DNA from: Akkermansiaceae bacterium
Lineage (GTDB): Bacteria; Verrucomicrobiota; Verrucomicrobiia; Verrucomicrobiales; Akkermansiaceae
DNA length: 8,016 nt
Assembly: GCA_029288115.1 (NCBI GenBank)
Contig: JARFPV010000340.1
Location: 1-8,016 of the forward strand
Direction: 5' to 3'
Of this stretch, positions 6,119 through 8,016 are shown in pieces; positions within the stretch are counted from its first letter, which is position 1, and each line of letters starts with the position of its first letter. The position numbers were made by a program, and so were the translations under genes. The notes beneath the pieces are model-generated. The model made no database searches. It saw nothing but the letters and a program-made list of their open reading frames with translations, and was not told the DNA's origin.

Positions 6119-8016
6119 TCACTTCATCTTCTCAACGGCAATAATCTTACCGTAGAGAGCCGGGCCCTTGCCTTTGGATTGCACGCTGTGTTTTCCATCG
6201 GGGCTGACTGATATTTCCCGGACTCGGAATACACCTTTCTGGTAATCGAAGCTCTGGGCATCGTCTTCGTAGAGTTCGAAGCTGCCTGCCTTTTTTCCGT
6301 AGTGGCGTATGATCAGATCCTGTCCTTTGGCAGCCTTGCTGTTGGCGGGCGCTTTGGCAAACATCGGGATCACGGCACCTTCCTTGACGAAGAGTGGGGT
6401 GCGGTTCTTCAGAGCTTCTGCGGTCACTGTGATCCGGGTGTTGTTACCAACAAGTTTGCCAGTGTAGAAATCGTACCAATTCCCGGCGGGGAGTTGCACG
6501 CTGCGTTGGGTCGCCTGCTTGTCATAGAAGGGTGCGACCATGATGCTGGGGCCAAACATGAACTGATCATTTTTCTCGATGATCTTGCCCTCCGCATACG
6601 GGTTGGTTTCGCTGTCCAGCTTACCTTTGATGACGGTTGTTTGCGCCCCAGAAAAGCCATCTTCCAGAATCATCGCGCGGATCGGAGGAATACCCTTGTA
6701 GTGGTAATCGGCAAAGGCGGAGTAGAGGTAGGGGAGCAGTCGCATACGCAATTCGATCACAGCGCGGACGTCGTCGGTGACTTCAGGGAATGCCCAGGGT
6801 TTTTGTCCGGACGACCAGGCGTTGAGATTGGCCATCGGAGAGAAGCAGGTGGTCTGCATCCGGTTGAGCCACTCGCGGGCGCTTCTGGCACTGCGGATTT
6901 CCGGGGTCCAGAGAATGCCGCAAAGGCTCGCGGTGGAGAGTCCGGTGATGTACTGCTCGTGGTTGTAGGAATCCGAGTAAATGACAAACGGATAACCAGA
7001 CGCCGCGCCATTGCTGGCACGCACCAGACTGTAGGTGCGGGTGTTGTATTTTTTGAACAGATCTTGATAGAGCATTTTCTGCATCACGAGCCCGTAGGAC
7101 TGACGCATGGCTTCGGCCGAGGTGCCGGAAGGGAAGGTCGCATGATCCGGCCAGAGCCAGAAGTCATAGCCGTCCACTTCATCGATCTTGTAGCCGCTGA
7201 TGCCGATGCTGATGTGGTCTCGGTAATGCTGGTCGGTGATGATCTTGCGGGCTTCAGGAATCGTGTAGTCGGCAACAATCCCCAACCAGACCATGTGCGA
7301 GCCGGAGAGGGGATACATGTCCTTGTAGATTTTCGCCTTCTGGGAAATGTAGGGATTTTCCCAGAGATTGAGTCGGACGCCTTTACCAAGCAGCGACTGG
7401 GTGAGCTTCTTGGGGTCGGGGAAGCGTTTTTTCTGCCACTCGAAGGTGCACGGGTAGGACTTGGTCATCCATCCGGGTTCCAGGCCGATGACATCGAGAG
7501 GGAATTTGTTTTTCGCAAAGTCGGCGACTTCCTGCTCGACCTGGTCTGCCGAGTAATGGGCGTGCACGCGGTTCCAGAACCCGAGCCCCCACATGGGCGG
7601 CAGGGCACCGCCACCGGAGTAGAGGTTGTAGCGCTGCACCACCTCGAGCATGGAGTCACCCGCAAAGAAAATCACCTCCATGCCGGAGGCCCTGATTGCG
7701 GCCTCCACCGAGTCGCCCATGGGTTTTGCCTGCCACGGGCCGGGCTGTGCATCGACCTCGTCTTTGGGCGGGTTGCGGTCGACTTCCGGTGGACGCTGAG
7801 TGGCGTCCTTGCGGTTGCTGATCTGGTTATAGACTTTGAGGAAGCGCGCGGTGTTGAAAAACACACCGTAGCCACGGGAGGAAATGTAGAAGGGAGCCGG
7901 TGCGTGGGTGCGCCCACCACCACGTCCCCAGTGGTCGACATCCAGGCTGAGCACCCGACTTGTCTGGTTGGTTTTGTCGAGCTGCAGGCCGTATCCGTAG
8001 AGTTTTTCATCAGGGG
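6119..8016 (-). CDS. Glycoside hydrolase family 31 alpha-glycosidase, 5' end missing
   Basis: The frame is open to the right edge, with 631 residues visible, so the GTG at 7954 is internal. In order, the visible part shows the end of the N-terminal beta domain (LYGYGLQLDK…PFYISSRGYGVFFNT), then the barrel (ALPPMWGLGFWNR). The putative nucleophile Asp is in GYKIDEVDGYD (bases 7181-7183), and the putative acid/base Asp is in VIYSDSYNHE (bases 6971-6973). The conserved LLPYLYSAFADYHYKGIPPIR follows, then the C-terminal beta domain (FGPSIMVAPF…LPAGNWYDFYTGK…PLFVKEGAVIPMF) and a final DUF5110-like domain (HYGKKAGSFELYEDDAQSFDYQKG). GH31 enzymes are retaining exo-acting alpha-glucosidases, alpha-xylosidases or alpha-galactosidases. 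NPYISQKAKIYK resembles the NPYIAQ region of alpha-xylosidases, but specificity cannot be fixed. A signal peptide, if any, lies outside the window. The gene converges on the esterase at 3914-6022. Confidence 0.93.
   Translation of the reverse strand, partial: PDEKLYGYGLQLDKTNQTSRVLSLDVDHWGRGGGRTHAPAPFYISSRGYGVFFNTARFLKVYNQISNRKDATQRPPEVDRNPPKDEVDAQPGPWQAKPMGDSVEAAIRASGMEVIFFAGDSMLEVVQRYNLYSGGGALPPMWGLGFWNRVHAHYSADQVEQEVADFAKNKFPLDVIGLEPGWMTKSYPCTFEWQKKRFPDPKKLTQSLLGKGVRLNLWENPYISQKAKIYKDMYPLSGSHMVWLGIVADYTIPEARKIITDQHYRDHISIGISGYKIDEVDGYDFWLWPDHATFPSGTSAEAMRQSYGLVMQKMLYQDLFKKYNTRTYSLVRASNGAASGYPFVIYSDSYNHEQYITGLSTASLCGILWTPEIRSARSAREWLNRMQTTCFSPMANLNAWSSGQKPWAFPEVTDDVRAVIELRMRLLPYLYSAFADYHYKGIPPIRAMILEDGFSGAQTTVIKGKLDSETNPYAEGKIIEKNDQFMFGPSIMVAPFYDKQATQRSVQLPAGNWYDFYTGKLVGNNTRITVTAEALKNRTPLFVKEGAVIPMFAKAPANSKAAKGQDLIIRHYGKKAGSFELYEDDAQSFDYQKGVFRVREISVSPDGKHSVQSKGKGPALYGKIIAVEKMK

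Noticed and set aside
5832..6122. Minus-strand reading frame crossing the palindromic element
   Set aside because: It runs through the hairpins and antisense to the end of the esterase; its peptide (such as KLKTCPTF) is translated repeat sequence.
7672..8010. Other-frame minus-strand reading frames inside the GH31 gene
   Set aside because: They overlap the conserved GH31 frame, and their Ser/Arg/Thr-rich translations are typical of shifted frames.

Overview
The window looks like chromosomal DNA from a polysaccharide-degrading member of the Verrucomicrobiota, most likely near the Akkermansiaceae/Rubritaleaceae. This is inferred from two exported proteins that end in the same PEP-CTERM sorting tail (VPEPSSAALLGLGG…RRRK), together with large secreted multidomain esterases and a GH31 glycosidase. 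No rRNA, tRNA, CRISPR array, phage gene or transposase gene is visible.

Layout: positions 3-446 (+) hold the 3' end of a PEP-CTERM protein gene, followed by a strong intrinsic terminator (475-511). Positions 559-2901 (+) encode a secreted protein that fuses an alpha/beta-hydrolase to a C-terminal SGNH hydrolase. Positions 3039-3812 (+) encode a complete second PEP-CTERM protein with an A/C-rich leader that lacks a Shine-Dalgarno sequence. A second intrinsic terminator follows (3855-3884), and then a second secreted alpha/beta-hydrolase (3914-6022, +), related in architecture to the first but without the SGNH domain. Convergent to it, 6119-8016 (-) is a GH31 alpha-glycosidase that runs off the right edge. 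The 96-base convergent junction is almost entirely a palindromic element: two GTAG-preceded hairpins in inverted orientation, resembling a REP pair (BIME). Its first GTAG supplies the stop codon of the upstream esterase.

How it may work together: two predicted esterases (three hydrolase domains in all) and a GH31 glycosidase suggest removal of ester groups and cleavage of alpha-linked sugars from a plant or algal polysaccharide outside the cytoplasm. The PEP-CTERM proteins would be sorted to the cell envelope or matrix by an exosortase encoded elsewhere. The substrate cannot be determined from sequence alone.

The most notable points are the repeated module 'PEP-CTERM gene - terminator hairpin - secreted esterase', with little or no room for a promoter after the terminator; the double-esterase fusion; and the REP-like element at the convergent junction. 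All intergenic gaps are shorter than 300 bases and each is described below.
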